DNA of 64,000 bases. Source: Codonopsis lanceolata (taxonomy: Eukaryota; Streptophyta; Magnoliopsida; Asterales; Campanulaceae). Position numbers and translations under genes: made by a program. The notes under the pieces were generated by a model. It had not been told where the DNA came from. It ran no database searches and saw only the letters and a program-made list of their open reading frames with translations. Shown here piece after piece: positions 1 through 12,229 of the stretch (position 1 is its first letter; each line of letters starts with the position of its first letter). Location: the NCBI GenBank assembly GCA_013146195.2, contig CM028381.1, forward strand, positions 101,407,002 to 101,471,001. Reading direction: 5' to 3'.

Positions 1-687
1 TGATGAACACTAGACTTTCCTTATGGGCTTCTCTTTAAGGCATGTAAGCCTAGATAAGGGAATGCCAGTTAGCACCTCGAGCAGAGCCTACATTCTATCT
101 GTGTGATGCACATTTGGTATTCTCAGAGATGGCGATAGCATAAAGGTAGTCTATGTGAGGTATAAAGGCCTCCTCACAGTCCAACCACATGATGTCTCCT
201 GAAAAGTTCTTCAACTTCCACAAAGTTCACAGGTAATTACAAAGAAATATACCTCATGAACAGAGATGAGGGCATGTCAATCAGCGCTTCGAGCTCTGAC
301 TACTCTAGCTCGATGCCACAACCTATGGTCTGATAGGTAATGCATAGTCCAACACTCCAACTTCGTATTTCCGGGGTAGGATCTGATTGCAAGAGTGACA
401 GGATAGTCTGCGTGGTCTTATATTGTCAAGACATGCCTCGTACAGTTAGGTGATTGAAAGACAGGTATTAAGTTCTGAAGTAACTTGGACAGATACCTCA
501 TCAACTCTGAATTGTGCTGATCATGATTGCTTATTAATCACTGCCCCTTGAGTTTATGCTTGTCTAACATCCATCTCCACCTTTATCGAAGATTCTGCTC
601 ACATAATAGTAACTATTTCTTTAATTCCAAATTTCCAACAACTAAAAATTACAGAGAGACCAGGTGAACTGTGCTATATATCTACTA
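1..687. other. Non-coding flank downstream of PYM
   Basis: I see no coding exon here on either strand. The missing 3' exons of the minus-strand PYM gene should lie on this side. I looked for the charged coiled-coil end typical of PYM proteins and did not find it, so it probably lies beyond the left edge of the window. Confidence 0.5.
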
Positions 688-919
688 CTCCCTTCATCCC
701 AAAGTAAGTGTCCCCTATATCCAATGTAAGAAAGATTCTTCAAGTAAATTGTCTATAATACCCTTACTAATATAGACCATGTGAGATGAATAAAAGACGA
801 GGGACTATTGATTTGACACTACTAAGGCATACTTTGAGGGTACCAAAAGAAAATTGCATAAGAATAAGCTATTTTCCTAAAACCCATGTAAAGTCATTTG
901 GACAATGGGGCAGAGGGAG
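688..919. mobile_element. Stowaway-like MITE
   Basis: A 232-bp element flanked by TA on both sides (686-687 and 920-921). The left end reads CTCCCTTCATCCCAAAG and the reverse complement of the right end reads CTCCCTCTGCCCCATTG. This is the TA-duplicated, CTCCCT-ended signature of Tc1/mariner-derived Stowaway MITEs. The small open frame inside it (786-1007) is not a gene. Confidence 0.75.
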
Positions 920-1049
920 TAGTTGTTTTACACCGATTCCTTGGTGCACATCCATTTTCCTTAATGAGTACCAACTCAGAAGCAAGTTCCTTCTGTCACA
1001 TGGTTAGTCCATAGAATCCTAAAGTGACCTAATTACCATCTTGCTTCAT

Positions 1050-1430
1050 AGAACAAAGCATCTAATTCTAATTTTCCGCATAGTGGAGAAGTTGCCACAA
1101 AATTCTGGGAATATCAATTGTGCAACATCTACTCAAAAACGGATTTAGGGGCCACGCTGTGGAAATACGCACCCATTTGTTGCAACGTAAATTCAGTGGG
1201 TGGACTGGCTATGGGAGCACAATATGCTGTTTGGTATGAAATTATGTAATGCCTTTCTAACAATGTTGAATTTGTGATTCTGGGGGCTCTCTTTGTTGAA
1301 AACAAAAAAATATTAACATATGTGATGGAAAAGGAAGATAGCAGTAGTATAGAGAAAAAGGAGGGGGGGGGTGTGAAACCTGGAAGCTCTTCTCCTTCCG
1401 TTCGTCGCGCTTGAAGGATTTGGTCTTGGG
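1050..1430. repeat. Diverged tandem copy of the PYM exon 2 region
   Basis: This stretch matches about 1500-1780 in the same order. The shared blocks are a TTCGGCACAGTAGAGAAG-like block, a GGGGAAATACAC-like block, a purine-rich AAGGAAGATAG block, and a partial PYM exon 2 ending at a GT donor. The two copies are well diverged, so the duplication is old. The copy sits downstream of exon 2 in gene orientation. Confidence 0.6.
1380..1430 (-). pseudogene. Pseudo-exon: partial copy of PYM exon 2
   Basis: Seventeen codons read PKTKSFKRDERKEKSFQ and run into a GTTTCAC donor. The matching stretch of the intact exon is [18 protein letters not shown], so the copy has lost one codon and carries several changes. 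The upstream half of the exon ([10 protein letters not shown]...) is absent, so I call it a decayed duplicate. Inclusion as a cryptic exon cannot be excluded from sequence alone. Confidence 0.55.
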
Positions 1431-1726
1431 TCAGTTGAGTGATACTCTAAGTTTCTAACTCTGTAGTCCTACTCGCCTCAGCACTCACTAGTCCCTAGTC
1501 TGTAGCCTTCCTAACATCATATTCTGATTTTCGGCACAGTAGAGAAGGTTTTCCAAAATCTTGGGGATTCCAAATGAGATAAGAGAAGGATTTGGGATGA
1601 AATGCTGGGGAAATACACATAGCTATGTTGCTAATGGGGAACGATGAAACATGTAATATATCTAAAAAAAAGTTTGAAAACGGGAAAGAAGATAGAAGGA
1701 AAAAAATGGAAAAGAGGAGGTGAAAC

Positions 1727-2203
1727 CTGAAGGCGCTTCTCCTTCTTTCGTTCGTTGCGCTTGGCGGATTTGGTTTTGGGTTTGCCATCCAAAACGGGAT
1801 CATAACCCGGTGGAACAACCTCCTGTGACTCCATCTCCTTCCTCCACTGTCACAATCATCATCAATCAATCAGAATCAGAATCAACAGACAACGTTACAA
1901 ACCTTATCAAGAAAATAAAAAGAAAATTCATTACATTGTTTGTAGCACAGAGAGAGAGCGAAAAAGAGAGTGAATAAGAAAGGGGGGATGGATACTAACG
2001 AGGGTGCCCTTGGATTTGTAAATGGCGACTTCATCTTGAGGGACATAGCCAGCCCTAATACGAATGGGTTTGCGGAGGGTGCCGTCGGGTCTGCGAGTAG
2101 GGGCTAGGAGTCGCTCCCCTTCTTTTAGGGTTTTACTAAGCTGATCGGCAAGCTCCTTGGCTGCTTCTTCCTCTCCTCCTCCCCCATTCACGCTGCTCGC
2201 CAT
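1727..2203 (-). CDS. PYM: PYM / within-bgcn homologue (partial, 5' two coding exons)
   Basis: PYM binds the Mago-Y14 heterodimer of the exon junction complex and helps release it from spliced mRNA. Exon 1 is 2000-2203 (68 codons) and starts [13 protein letters not shown]. It contains the Mago-binding signature [14 protein letters not shown] followed by [16 protein letters not shown]. It ends at a GTTAGT donor, phase 0. Exon 2 is 1727-1846 (40 codons), entered through TGTGACAG, and reads [20 protein letters not shown], then a lysine/arginine-rich run ending KEKRLQ at a GTTTCA donor. I chose the ATG at 2203 because upstream in-frame residues (from an ATG at 2266) do not look like PYM. Plant PYMs are about 200 residues, so the C-terminal exons lie beyond the left edge. 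The family call rests on the motifs; the splice sites are read directly. Confidence 0.88.
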
Positions 2204-3494
2204 CGCCCAATCTATGTATACGAGAAAGTCTAGTGTGATAGTGAAGAGCCTGGAATCAAGAATCAAGAATCAAACTGGAGCGGGAGTGAGTGAGAATTCA
2301 TTCATTGGCACTTGGCAGGGGGAGTGGAGGATTGACAAACTGGGGGAGAGAGTTTGTTGAAATAGTTGGACTGAGTGACCGAGCGAGGTTTTGCCCCCAA
2401 GCCAAAACTAAACGAACCAACTAGAACCTTGCCACTTGAGTTGAACCAACCAAAACTTCTGAGTTCTTTTCTGACCGAAAATTTTGAGTGAAATATTCCT
2501 TATTTTGTTTGTCCTAAAAATGATGACCAACGGTATAATACGTTAACGGGCGCCCAATTTAATAGGTTGAACCCATTTAAAAGCCGTGGTAGCGATCCGG
2601 GTTATCGATTAATTTGGATAAAATCATTATTTATCAAATATAGTTAATGAGTAGTTTTTAGTATTATTTAACTAAATTTATTAACGTTAATATGTGTTAT
2701 TAGATAATATCCAATTATATCCATTAATAAATGAGTATTATCTGGATAATACTCAATAACCAACATTATATATTGTTTTGAGTATTACTCTTCTACATAT
2801 ATTATTCTTCACTAATCACTACGTACACATCCACATCCACACCAAATCACACACATGCACATCTACACCAAATCACACGCATACGCATACAATGGTAAGT
2901 TAATAACTTAATATTCACAATATATATTTCACCAACTTTTCACCATTAATAAAAAGCCGTGGGTCCCACTTTACACAACGACCAAAATAATCTCTGAATT
3001 TTGACTTTTATCTTTTTATTTTTTTTAACTCCTCAAATAAAAAATGACATTTGCAATATATATAAACCGAAGTCATGATTAGATTTCACCTCTTTTTTTT
3101 TTTTACTTTATACACACACACACAAAAAAGTATTTTAAGTCAAAATTCTATAATAGTCTTCATAATTGCGAGATAGAAAATATATATACTTATTGATTTG
3201 ACACTAATTAATGATTTTTAAAAAATAATAAAAATAAAAAAGTTAAATACTTTATTATAACAAGATACAAAAAAATAAAAAATGAAATGTAGCAGCCAAT
3301 GAAGAGTGCAGTACAATAGGTTGATGCAATTTTGGTGCAATTTTTACAAAATACAAAAAAATAAATTTAAAAACTTATATTCAGTATAATTATAAATAAC
3401 ACCAAATATTTTTAATTAAAAACTAATAATCAATATTTTGTATGATTACTTGTTTAGATTTATATTAAACTTTCAAATTAAATTTTAAAAAATA
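2204..3494. other. PYM upstream region and AT-rich spacer
   Basis: The PYM promoter and 5' UTR should lie in the first few hundred bases. I see no clear TATA box to commit to. From about 2500 the DNA is AT-rich with short repeats (GGATAAT/ATTATCC and CACA runs) and no coding potential. Confidence 0.45.
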
Positions 3495-3562
3495 GTCTAG
3501 CCTAGTGGTTAGCAAGCCTTAGGGTAATTAATTTGATCCAAGTTCGACTTTTGTTATTAGCA
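3495..3562 (+). mobile_element. tRNA-derived SINE head (fragment)
   Basis: TAGCCTAGTGGTTAGC resembles a pol III A box, and GTTCGACTT 30-40 bases further on resembles a B box. A TTA-type simple repeat follows near 3575. The arrangement fits a tRNA-derived SINE. No cloverleaf closes properly, so this is not a tRNA gene. Confidence 0.4.
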
Positions 3563-3609
3563 TATTTCATATATTTATTATTATTATTATTATTAAGTAT
3601 ATAGCATAT

Positions 3610-3735
3610 AGTGGTGATAGTAGAGACGGCAACGTTAGTTGGTGGTGGGAGGTGGTGGTGGTTGCCAGAGTGTTGGCGGCAATAGGCGGTGGTTGGTGGT
3701 GGACAAAGGTTGGTGGCGACGGGTGGTGGTGACAC
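3610..3735. repeat. GGTGG-rich strand-asymmetric tract
   Basis: The plus strand is a run of GGTGGTGGTGG-type and GGCGG-type words with very few cytosines. It looks like a degenerate G-rich minisatellite that could form G-quadruplexes. It makes a spurious proline/histidine-rich minus frame (3502-3747). Confidence 0.5.
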
Positions 3736-4359
3736 GATTAAAACCAATAATTATCCATTTTGTTATTGGTCTCTAATTGAGTGTTAATGGATAATATCCA
3801 ATAAGTCTTTTATAATTGGTGTATTAAATAACCCAATGGATTGAAATAAAATTTTACCACCCCTACTTTTAAATATACCTCACCTTATTTTAAAATACTT
3901 CAAAACATTAAGTGTATTCCCTTGTTTTCCTATTTTACCTTTCTTAATTTTGAACACACAATTTTACACTACTCACTCCCAAAACCCAACACCCAACACC
4001 CCACTACCCCTAAACTGATACCCCTCTTCTTCCATCCATATGCAACAAATCGATACCCTATCCCTTCCATGCGCACATTAAGGAGAAGAGAAGCTCTTCT
4101 GCGTAATCATGCTCATTGCTCAATCCTCATGTTCCTTATACACAATCTTTCCCTAAAAATGTAAAAGTCATCTTCATCATAACCTATCATTCATCTCCTT
4201 TAGTTGAAAAATTGACAATATAGGTATGTTTATTTTCATTGATTTTAGTTTTGATTTGGTGTGTTTATACAACGTATTTATTTGTTAAGTGTTTAGATAT
4301 GAATTATGATCACATTTTTTGTTGATTATATTGAAAACATTTGATGGATTTGGTGGTTC

Positions 4360-4585
4360 GTTTGAAAAAATTCGGCCCTGGACACTGGAACTAGGACAAA
4401 ATGTTCGGCCCTGGGGGTCCAAACATCATCACAATGGTGTCTTTCCGAACATTGTGATGATGTTCGAATCCCTTGTGCCGAACAGTGTGTAAATGTTCAA
4501 TGTCGAACATTTTGATAATGTTTAGACCTATGTGGCCAAACACTTTGAATTTGTTCCGTATGTGGGGGGTCGAACAGTGTTATCA
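4360..4585. repeat. Left array of GTTCG / CGAACA words
   Basis: At least eight imperfect copies of ATGTTCGG or CGAACATT-type words, some forming short palindromes. A similar array lies at 13010-13205 in inverse relation. Together they look like subterminal repeats of the PMD element. Confidence 0.45.
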
Positions 4586-4681
4586 TATTTATTTATTTTT
4601 CTTTTTTGATTTAAAAAACTAATTAACTAACATGTTAATTTATGAATGTCATGTACAAATAAGACATACTTATCATACGAG

Positions 4682-5985
4682 ATGAGGAAGAATAGACCTA
4701 CCGCGTCAGGTCGAAAAACAAAGACTAACGAACAAGCACGGGCAGAGGCAGAAGCACAGGCCAAGCCGAGGCACTGACACATGCCCATATACTAGCACAT
4801 GCAAAAGCCCATGCACAGGCAGGTGGACGCACTAGCACATGCACAATCCCAAACACAGGGACACGCTGAGGAGGAATTGAATGAAGAAGCGGAACCAATG
4901 GAGCAAGAGTGAGAGCTACTGATTACTTTTCCATGTCTTGGGGGTCCATTAGAACTAAATGTACTTCGTTTTTACCCAAAACACATAATTGTACATATAT
5001 ATCAATGGCGAGAGCGGTCGGCGCTCAAGGAACAACCATATATAAAAGCTTTTAGCATGGAAAGTAACCACAAAAATGTTTCTCCACTATGGAAGGACTT
5101 GTTGTGACCAAACTAGTGCAGTTAAGGCGTGTATCCTATCTCGAGAGTGATAAGATATTGGTTAGTGCCTTTGTGGATCGGTGGCACTTAGAGACCAATA
5201 CCTTCCACATGTCATTTGGTGAGATGACTATAACACTTGATGATGTGTTTTGCATCACTGGTCTTCCAGTTACTGGGAAATCGGTCTTTTTGGAAGGCTA
5301 ATGCGTTTCTGCGCAAAGTTATGTCGATGTTATTTGTCGGTATTTAGGAGTGTCTGATGAAGGGGCAAGAAAGGGAATGCGTGGTGCTAGGGGGCCTTCT
5401 ATGAGGCTAGAATGGCTACGCACCCGTTTTGCTCCGGATGCATTGTCTGAAGATCCAGAAACTGTTGCTTGCTCTCTTCGGGCTTATTTTTTATACATAC
5501 TGGTCTGTACAATTTTGTTGATAAGAGCGGAAGTCGGGTCAGCACGACTTATATGGAGTTCCTTGGCGATTTGGATGTTGTGCATACCTACTCATGGGGA
5601 GCGACAACTCTAGCCTTTCTATATAAACATCTAGGGAGTACAATAGAAGTGAATACAAAGTAGATGGCCATATATTCCAACTTTATTGGAGGTAATTACA
5701 TTTATATCTTGAATTAAATTTGTGTACTTGTATTTCTAGTTTGATAGTTAAATGGTGTGTATTTTGTTCAAATAGACATGGATATATGAGTGATTCTCAA
5801 TGTGCACCCCTACTCCTACCGTGAACTATTACGAATGGTCAGGAACTTGCAAGTAGAATGGGAGCACAAGAGTGTTGCCGGAGTGCCATTGGACCGATTA
5901 CAAGGTTTGCGGGAACAACTTGATGGCCTTGGTGCAGATGATGTGAGTCTTATTGTGTTTGTATATTTTGATTATATCTAGCAAA
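4682..5985 (+). pseudogene. Plant mobile domain (PMD / MAIN-like) pseudogene
   Basis: Frames can be followed from about 4682 with several breaks. An alanine/glutamine-rich N-terminus stops early. The next stretch contains LLITFPCLGGPLELNVLRF and WRERSALKEQPYI. Then 5089-5301 gives the PMD core, with FVDRWHLETNTFHMSFGEM, TITLDDVFCITGLPVTG. The next two frames carry the helical segment with a frameshift near 5500 (RAYFLYILV, then GDLDVVHTYSWGATTLAFLY). A last piece at 5790-5981 contains PLDRLQGLREQLDGLG. PMD proteins such as MAIN and MAIL1 act in genome stability and silencing, and many relatives are transposon-borne. This copy has stops and frameshifts and cannot be functional. Confidence 0.65.
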
Positions 5986-6143
5986 TAAAATTAGGAGTCT
6001 CTTACGTTGGGAGTTCCGTAATAAAATTGGAAAATTGTGATGGGAGTAGATCAACGAAACGAATCGCAGTTGGGGGTTTCTTGCATATTCGCGTAACCTA
6101 TTGAAAGAAAACGAATTAAACATGACTATAGTATTTTTTTAAG

Positions 6144-6248
6144 CTTAATTCTCTATTTGGTCAACCATACTTTCACGAAAAGTTCGATAAGCTCACTTTA
6201 TTACCATTTTTCACAGTTTGGTCACCCTATTTTACAAAATGTATCAAT
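6144..6248 (+). repeat. Left TIR of the H2B element
   Basis: About 105 bp pairing with 12230-12333 in inverse orientation. The first 20 bases are identical between the two ends. Confidence 0.65.
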
Positions 6249-9000
6249 ATGTTTTAGACAATGGATGCCGGTAATGGAATATCATGAAAAGACTGAAATA
6301 CCCTCTCTTAAAGACATAAAAATACTAAAATATCCATCACCACCAACCTTGGTTTTGGATTGGAGTTGGCAACAGGTAGGTGAATCCCATTAGTGGATGA
6401 AAATCATCACATAACTATCATAGCTACAATAGAATAAACCCCAATTTCATAGAACCCTAACCCCAACAATTCAACACAAGTACACAACCCTAAGAGCTAG
6501 TGAGCTTTAGTCCCTTCAGAAACATCATGCTTAGCCAATTCCCCAGGAAACACCAACCTCACCGCTGTTTGGATTTCCCGAGAAGTTATCGTCGGCTTCT
6601 TGTTGTAGCAAGCCAACCGAGACGACTCATGAGCCAATTTCTCAAAAATATCATTGATAAAGCTATTCATAATCTTCATCACCTTGCTCAAGATTCCAAT
6701 GTCTGAATGAACCTACTTCAACACCTTGAAGATGTAGATCTTGTAAGGCAGTGGTGCCGGCTTCCTTTGGCAACTTCTTCCCGGCCTTCGGCTTCTTCTC
6801 CGCCGGAGCTTTCTCAACGACTCTCGTTGTAAGACCCTAAAACTTTGTAAGTTTGAATTTCTTGTATGGTTGACTTTATGTATGATTCTTCATGTCTTTA
6901 GGTTTATTGGACCATATCCAATGCCCTAAAGTTGTTGGAGTTACAATGAGTAACTTGGCGTTGTTAGAAACTCGACTCGGTAGAGCGTTATCTTCCTTAG
7001 TTATTGTTTACGGCCTTTTAGATATCCTAGGTCTTCGTGTACTTGCTTGGATATATTTTATATCTTTATAATCATGTTTATAAAGTTTACATGTGGTCAC
7101 GACAATCAAAGTATAGTCGTCATCATATGTTTTATTTTGCGATTCGCGGATCGTTAACGTATCGCCTTTCGTACTTTGGTCCCACTTAGTTTTGGTTTGA
7201 CCTTGAGTTTGTGTTTGGGTTCATTAGGCTTTTAACATGTTTTTAAAACAAGTATGTATGCTTGTTGGTTCATTGTTTTGATTGTTGGGTGGTCCTGCGT
7301 AGTTTCGTCCGTTATACAGTAGTTATAGACCGATTTTCAGTACGTGGCAGAATGCTTTTGTTCGAGATGTCACCCAAGATTTGGTTTGGGGCTTTGAAGA
7401 CTTTTAGTTTAAGTCCTTAGGGCCAGCCTGGCGAAGAAATCACATAGTTCGGTCAAACAGAGTTCAAATGGGAAGCCTAGAAAAATATCCGTGATGCATC
7501 GCATCACTATTCACTTCGCGGTACTGTAGTTGTATGAGGCAGCAACCTATTTTCTGATTTTTGAGTGTGAATATCTATCCTACCCTTAATGAAAACCCTC
7601 CCAATCAGTCCTAGCACATCTAATTAACCTTGGTTGTGTTTGTTGTTATAAACAAGTCCATTAATTCCCAAAAAAATCAGATTTTCTCTTACTAAGACTT
7701 GGAGACTTGTGCCTATTGTCTCTTGGACCACTCAAAAGCTACAACTAGCAAAATATTACCTTGGTTACTGCCTTCTTCTCCAAAAAAACGTGAGAGAGCT
7801 CTTCCATGGAGATTTAGGGAGTTCTTGGTGAGTTTGCTTGGGATTCCATAACATCTCTCATCCGTTTTTCAAGCCTATATCGACCGGAAATCGAAGATCT
7901 TCTCGTCTACTTTCTTCTCATCCGACCTTCAATCCTTTTTTCCTTCTTGATTTTTAGATTTGAGGTAAGTTACTAAACCTTGTTTTGTATGTTTAGGGCT
8001 TGTGAGAATGTTAGATGAATATCCATCTTGGAATACATGCTTGAAATGTGATTTGTGGCTCTAGATGGCATATGATGAATATACAAATCTGATTTGTGGA
8101 TTTTTGTTGTGGATTTTCAAGTTTATTGTGTTATAGAATATTGTTAACCTTGAAACATAGCTAAGAACACTAGCTTGTGAACAAAGGAGGGTTATGTTGC
8201 TTATAGCTTTCATGCCCTAGAACTTTAAAAGTGTAGAAATGACTCAACGGAGTCGATTGTTAGATTAGTATGATTATAATGAATTACATATCGAAGTCCT
8301 ACGGAATTTGGGGTTTGTTTGATGGAGGTTAAGCCTCCAAAATAGAATTTAAAGTGTATGAAGCACACTTTATTTTAGAGAATTGATTGGATTACTCTAA
8401 TGAGTTTATATGTGATTTTGATTTGGAAAGTATATGGGTTTGATGATGTTTGTTGGGTGATTATGCCTAGATGAACTTGTTAAATTGGTTTGTGACCTAC
8501 TTTTGAAAGTTAGCAATTTGGCTCAACAAAGTCAAATAGAGTTTTAATGTGTTATTGTGAGCCTTAGGATGAAATCCTACGACGTTTGGAGATCGTTGAA
8601 TCTCATTCATGAAATCCCGCGATTTTGACTTTTAGGGAGATTTTGGGTTTATGTGATATTTGATGATTCATGACTTCATTATAAGTCCCTATGAACGTAT
8701 TAGTAAAGTCTAATAACACTATACGACTTTCTAAAATAGTTATATTGCAAACTAACGAGAGTGTTGGATTTGGGAAGTCATTTTAGTGCACAATAATGCA
8801 CCGACTTGTTAGAGAATCTAATATGTGATTCTTGCGTGATTAATGGTGAATCGGAAATATGATTTGATGAACAATTTGTGTGTGATGGTTAAGAGTGTAC
8901 TTTTGAACACTCTATGATTAAAGACTATTTAGAAAGTTTTGGGTTATGATTTTGATAGCGACTGTTATATGTTTGTGATATTTGAGTTTTGTGATGATTG

Positions 9001-9054
9001 ATATAAGAATATCGATTAAGTTATAATTAGATAAATAAATAAATAAATAAATAA

Positions 9055-9119
<65 letters not shown>

Positions 9120-9144
9120 AATATCGATTAAGTTATAATTAGAT
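9001..9144. repeat. AAAT/AT microsatellite between two identical 32-mers
   Basis: A 32-base segment containing TATCGATTAAGTTATAATTA occurs at 9001-9032 and again at 9113-9144. Between them are an AAAT run and about 55 bases of pure AT. Confidence 0.8.
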
Positions 9145-11177
9145 GGATTTTATGGTTTAATTCAATAATAGCCTAAAAGACGAAATTTGTAATTAAGGCT
9201 TATTGGAGTCGAATAGAGATTGTTGACACACTAAATAAAGTAGTGTTGGAATCCTATGACATTAGAGACGCGGATGGTATTTTTTATAAAGTTACGAATG
9301 ATTTCTTGGTGTGAGTCCAATATGACATTTAAACCCTAAGGGTTATTATCTTGATGATAGATTGTTGCTTAACTAACTTAGTAAGCCGTATGACTGAGAT
9401 ACTTGGAGTTGAAAATTGTTGACTTGGTTTAGTAACTCAAGAGAGTTAACTAGGGGTGTACACATTAGGACATGAAAATATTAGAGATCATTATATAGAC
9501 TCAAAATGTGGTTATGTGATTGAGATGGTGGGCGGGCTACCATACCATACGAATTAAGGTTGAGTGCACTTCATGGGTACTCATATGTTTGAGATTATGG
9601 GATAGTATTGTTTACGTTTAGAGCGTGACTTTGAGTGTAATGATCAATACACTATAATTATGGACTAAATGAGTGGTTATATCGATGGCTATGTATGTAG
9701 CTTCATGATATGGGTGATTGTGGACTAACATGGTAGCCTACCCTTGTTTGTGAATTAAGGATCTTATAGGACCTTGATGTGATGTTATTATTATTATTAT
9801 TAGACTAAATATGTAGTCTTATTATGTGAATGAGAATTAGACTAATTAATAGTCTAGGAAAATGTGCAACTTGGGAATCATTATGTACCCTAAATGTTTG
9901 AATACTTGCACTAAATATTTGGTCAAGTTATATTTGGGAATACTTGCAAATATGTGCATGTATGATTATGTGGTTCGAGACTAAATATGTAGTTTTGAGA
10001 TATATTGTTCATTTTCAAATATGTGTTTGGTAATATGTTAAGGTAAAATCATAGATTGTATTGGAAGTCCAATTGACATGATTGGTTGATTTGATTGGGT
10101 CGATGATGGGACGACGCATTGCCTTCACGAATGTCAAAGTTCGTGATCGCTATGGGTCATCGTATATGAGACAGCTTTCACACACCCCTCCACTATTGGT
10201 CGTAGTGGGGATGTAGTCGACATTGTTGTAACAATACGTATGACTTTGGATAGCTATGGAACTCGAGTGGGACTTGGGGACGTTGATACCACGAGATGGG
10301 TATCGAGGGCACATGTGACTTGAGTGGGACTCGAGGGCACGATTTTTTTATACGTGTATTACAGGAGCAAACGGCGGATGCAGATCAGAGGAGCGCACCC
10401 TAGTTCATATGGTTTGTTGTGAGCAATTATGTGCTCATCACCGTGTTACGTGGACATTGTGGTATTTTGGTTATATACATATTATTATGCGGTACTTATT
10501 TGTGAAATTTATCATGATTATTTATAGCTGAATATATATTATCATGCTATATTATCATTTTAGTAACTTGATGGGTCATTATGACTCATTCCGTGTTTTT
10601 GTTTCCTTAGTGTGCAGTGATCGTTAGCTCACGTTGAGGTCGAGTAGTTTGTGGTTGTAGCAGACGGTTCTTCCGAGGCTTAGCTCGTGGAGTATTATCA
10701 TTAGTATTATTATATATATATATATATATATAAAGTTATTAATAAATATCCCGCCAAAACTTTCTTTCCATTCTTCATTTATTAATATAGTATTGTGTTA
10801 TTTGAAAAAATTAAATGTATCATTCATTCTAATCCATATAAAATGTTTTACATTCCTTGATACTTGGTCAATCATGAATGTATATGTAAAGTTATGTAAG
10901 CTTCACTTGAGTAGAATTATAATTTTATTTTCTTAAAATAAATTTATGTTTGATTACACATCTAAAAATTTCGGTATTTATAGTTGTATTATTTTGGAGC
11001 CGACAAGTTATGTCCTATATTTTTAGATTTATTTTCTTTGAATCGTGGTTTCTACTTAGAAGTTTATTCTAGATCCCTTCCGGCATGTTGTGGTCGCCGA
11101 TGTTGTTTGTTCTCAAGTAGTAGACTCGAGGTTGTAGTTGTTGGGTTGCGACATGTAGTGTCGCATATGACTTGAGG

Positions 11178-11178
<1 letters not shown>

Positions 11179-11252
<74 letters not shown>
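11179..11252. repeat. (TA)n microsatellite
   Basis: About 37 uninterrupted TA units inside the probable solo LTR. Confidence 0.9.
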
Positions 11253-11256
<4 letters not shown>

Positions 11257-12229
11257 AGTTTGGCAAACATGTGGTTTGTTGTGCGTGTACAATGTTGCGC
11301 CACACGGTTTGAATTTTTAGGCCGAGAGATTTACCATCTCGTTGGTTGTGTTAGCTCGAAGCTTGATTACTCGAGCCCCCATTCTATTATATTTCGTTTC
11401 CGCAGTTTGTTGTTGTTGTTTTGTATCGTCGTTATGACTTTACTTTTTGGTCAGAGCTTGCTTAGCTTGGTTGTTTGATGGGCGCCATTGTGCTTAGCAG
11501 GCGACCTTCCATTGATTAGTTGGTTTAGCAGCACGACCTCAGGGTTCCGTGTTGGCATTCCGGTCGGGTCGTCACAGTCGTCTTCTTTTCCTCCACTACC
11601 TTATTCTCGGCCAACTTCTTATCTGCCTTTGAAGCCTGTAATTATGGGTTTACATATTTTATGAAATCAAATTGGGGAAGAAGATGAAGGTAGTCAAGTG
11701 AATCAGTCCCATATAGCTTCAAAAGTATTGAGATTTGACCCCCACGTGTCCTCTCTCAATCTCCAGTGACTCTCCTTTAACTCTCCATAGTAGCATGCCA
11801 ACCTTCATCTCTCTCGACTCCGACAAAGAAAGCCTCAGTTCCGAGCTTCGCTCAAACTCCTGTCAAAAAACTTCTAGCTCTAACGCTCTTTCGCATCGCA
11901 GACTCTGCAATTGTGAGCCTAGAGCTCGAATTTAGAACTTCGTGTTGCGAATTTCAATGCTCAGACCTCTCCCTCCCTCTGCTCCGGCGAAACCTACCCC
12001 TTCAATTGTTTCATTGTTTTTTAGTTTCACAATTGCAATTTTTTTTGAAAAATCATGTGTGGACATCTTGTCATAATTTGGTTCTAGGTTAACAAAGTCT
12101 ATGAAATCAAATTGGGGGAAGAAGATGAAGGTATGGAAAAAATAAAATAAAAATAATTTAATTGGGGGTATTTTCGGATTTTTAGAAATATTTAGACAGT
12201 TTATTCAAAAAAACAGATAGAGTGACTAA

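Larger units (their letters stand above)
6828..11576. mobile_element. TG...CA insertion, probable solo LTR of a Ty3/Gypsy element
   Basis: The insertion starts TGTAAGACCCTAAAACTT and ends GGGTCGTCACA, with inverted ends of the TGT..ACCC / GGGT..ACA kind usual for Ty3/Gypsy LTRs. It splits the H2B sequence between matching parts of the tail. Flanking 5-mers are CTCGT (6823-6827) and GTCGT (11577-11581), a 4 of 5 match. No coding region, PBS or second LTR copy is visible in its 4749 bp. A solo long LTR fits best; a large non-autonomous LTR derivative is the alternative. Confidence 0.5.
6497..11637 (-). pseudogene. Histone H2B pseudogene, split by a 4.75-kb insertion
   Basis: The C-terminal half (6497-6691 and upstream to about 6827) contains [40 protein letters not shown] and [14 protein letters not shown], the histone fold of plant H2B. 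Upstream YKIYIFKVLK is followed by an in-frame TAG where a glutamine codon is expected. A deletion removes the basic linker before YKIYIF. The N-terminal tail continues on the other side of the insertion at 11577-11637 (KADKKLAENKVVEEKKTT), with the start codon lost. H2B packages DNA in the nucleosome; this copy is dead. It lies inside a TIR element, so I read it as gene capture followed by LTR insertion. Confidence 0.8.

Noticed and set aside
786..1007. 73-codon open frame
   Set aside because: It lies mostly within a Stowaway-like MITE (688-919) and shows no family resemblance.
3495..3562. tRNA gene
   Set aside because: A- and B-box-like words are present without a cloverleaf.
11069..11305. 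Tyrosine/isoleucine-rich frame
   Set aside because: It is a translated TA microsatellite, as are similar frames at 21259-21504, 25290-25505, 27362-27577 and 54164-54427.
6828..11576. Complete LTR retrotransposon
   Set aside because: No second LTR, PBS or coding domain is visible inside; a solo LTR explains the TG...CA ends better.
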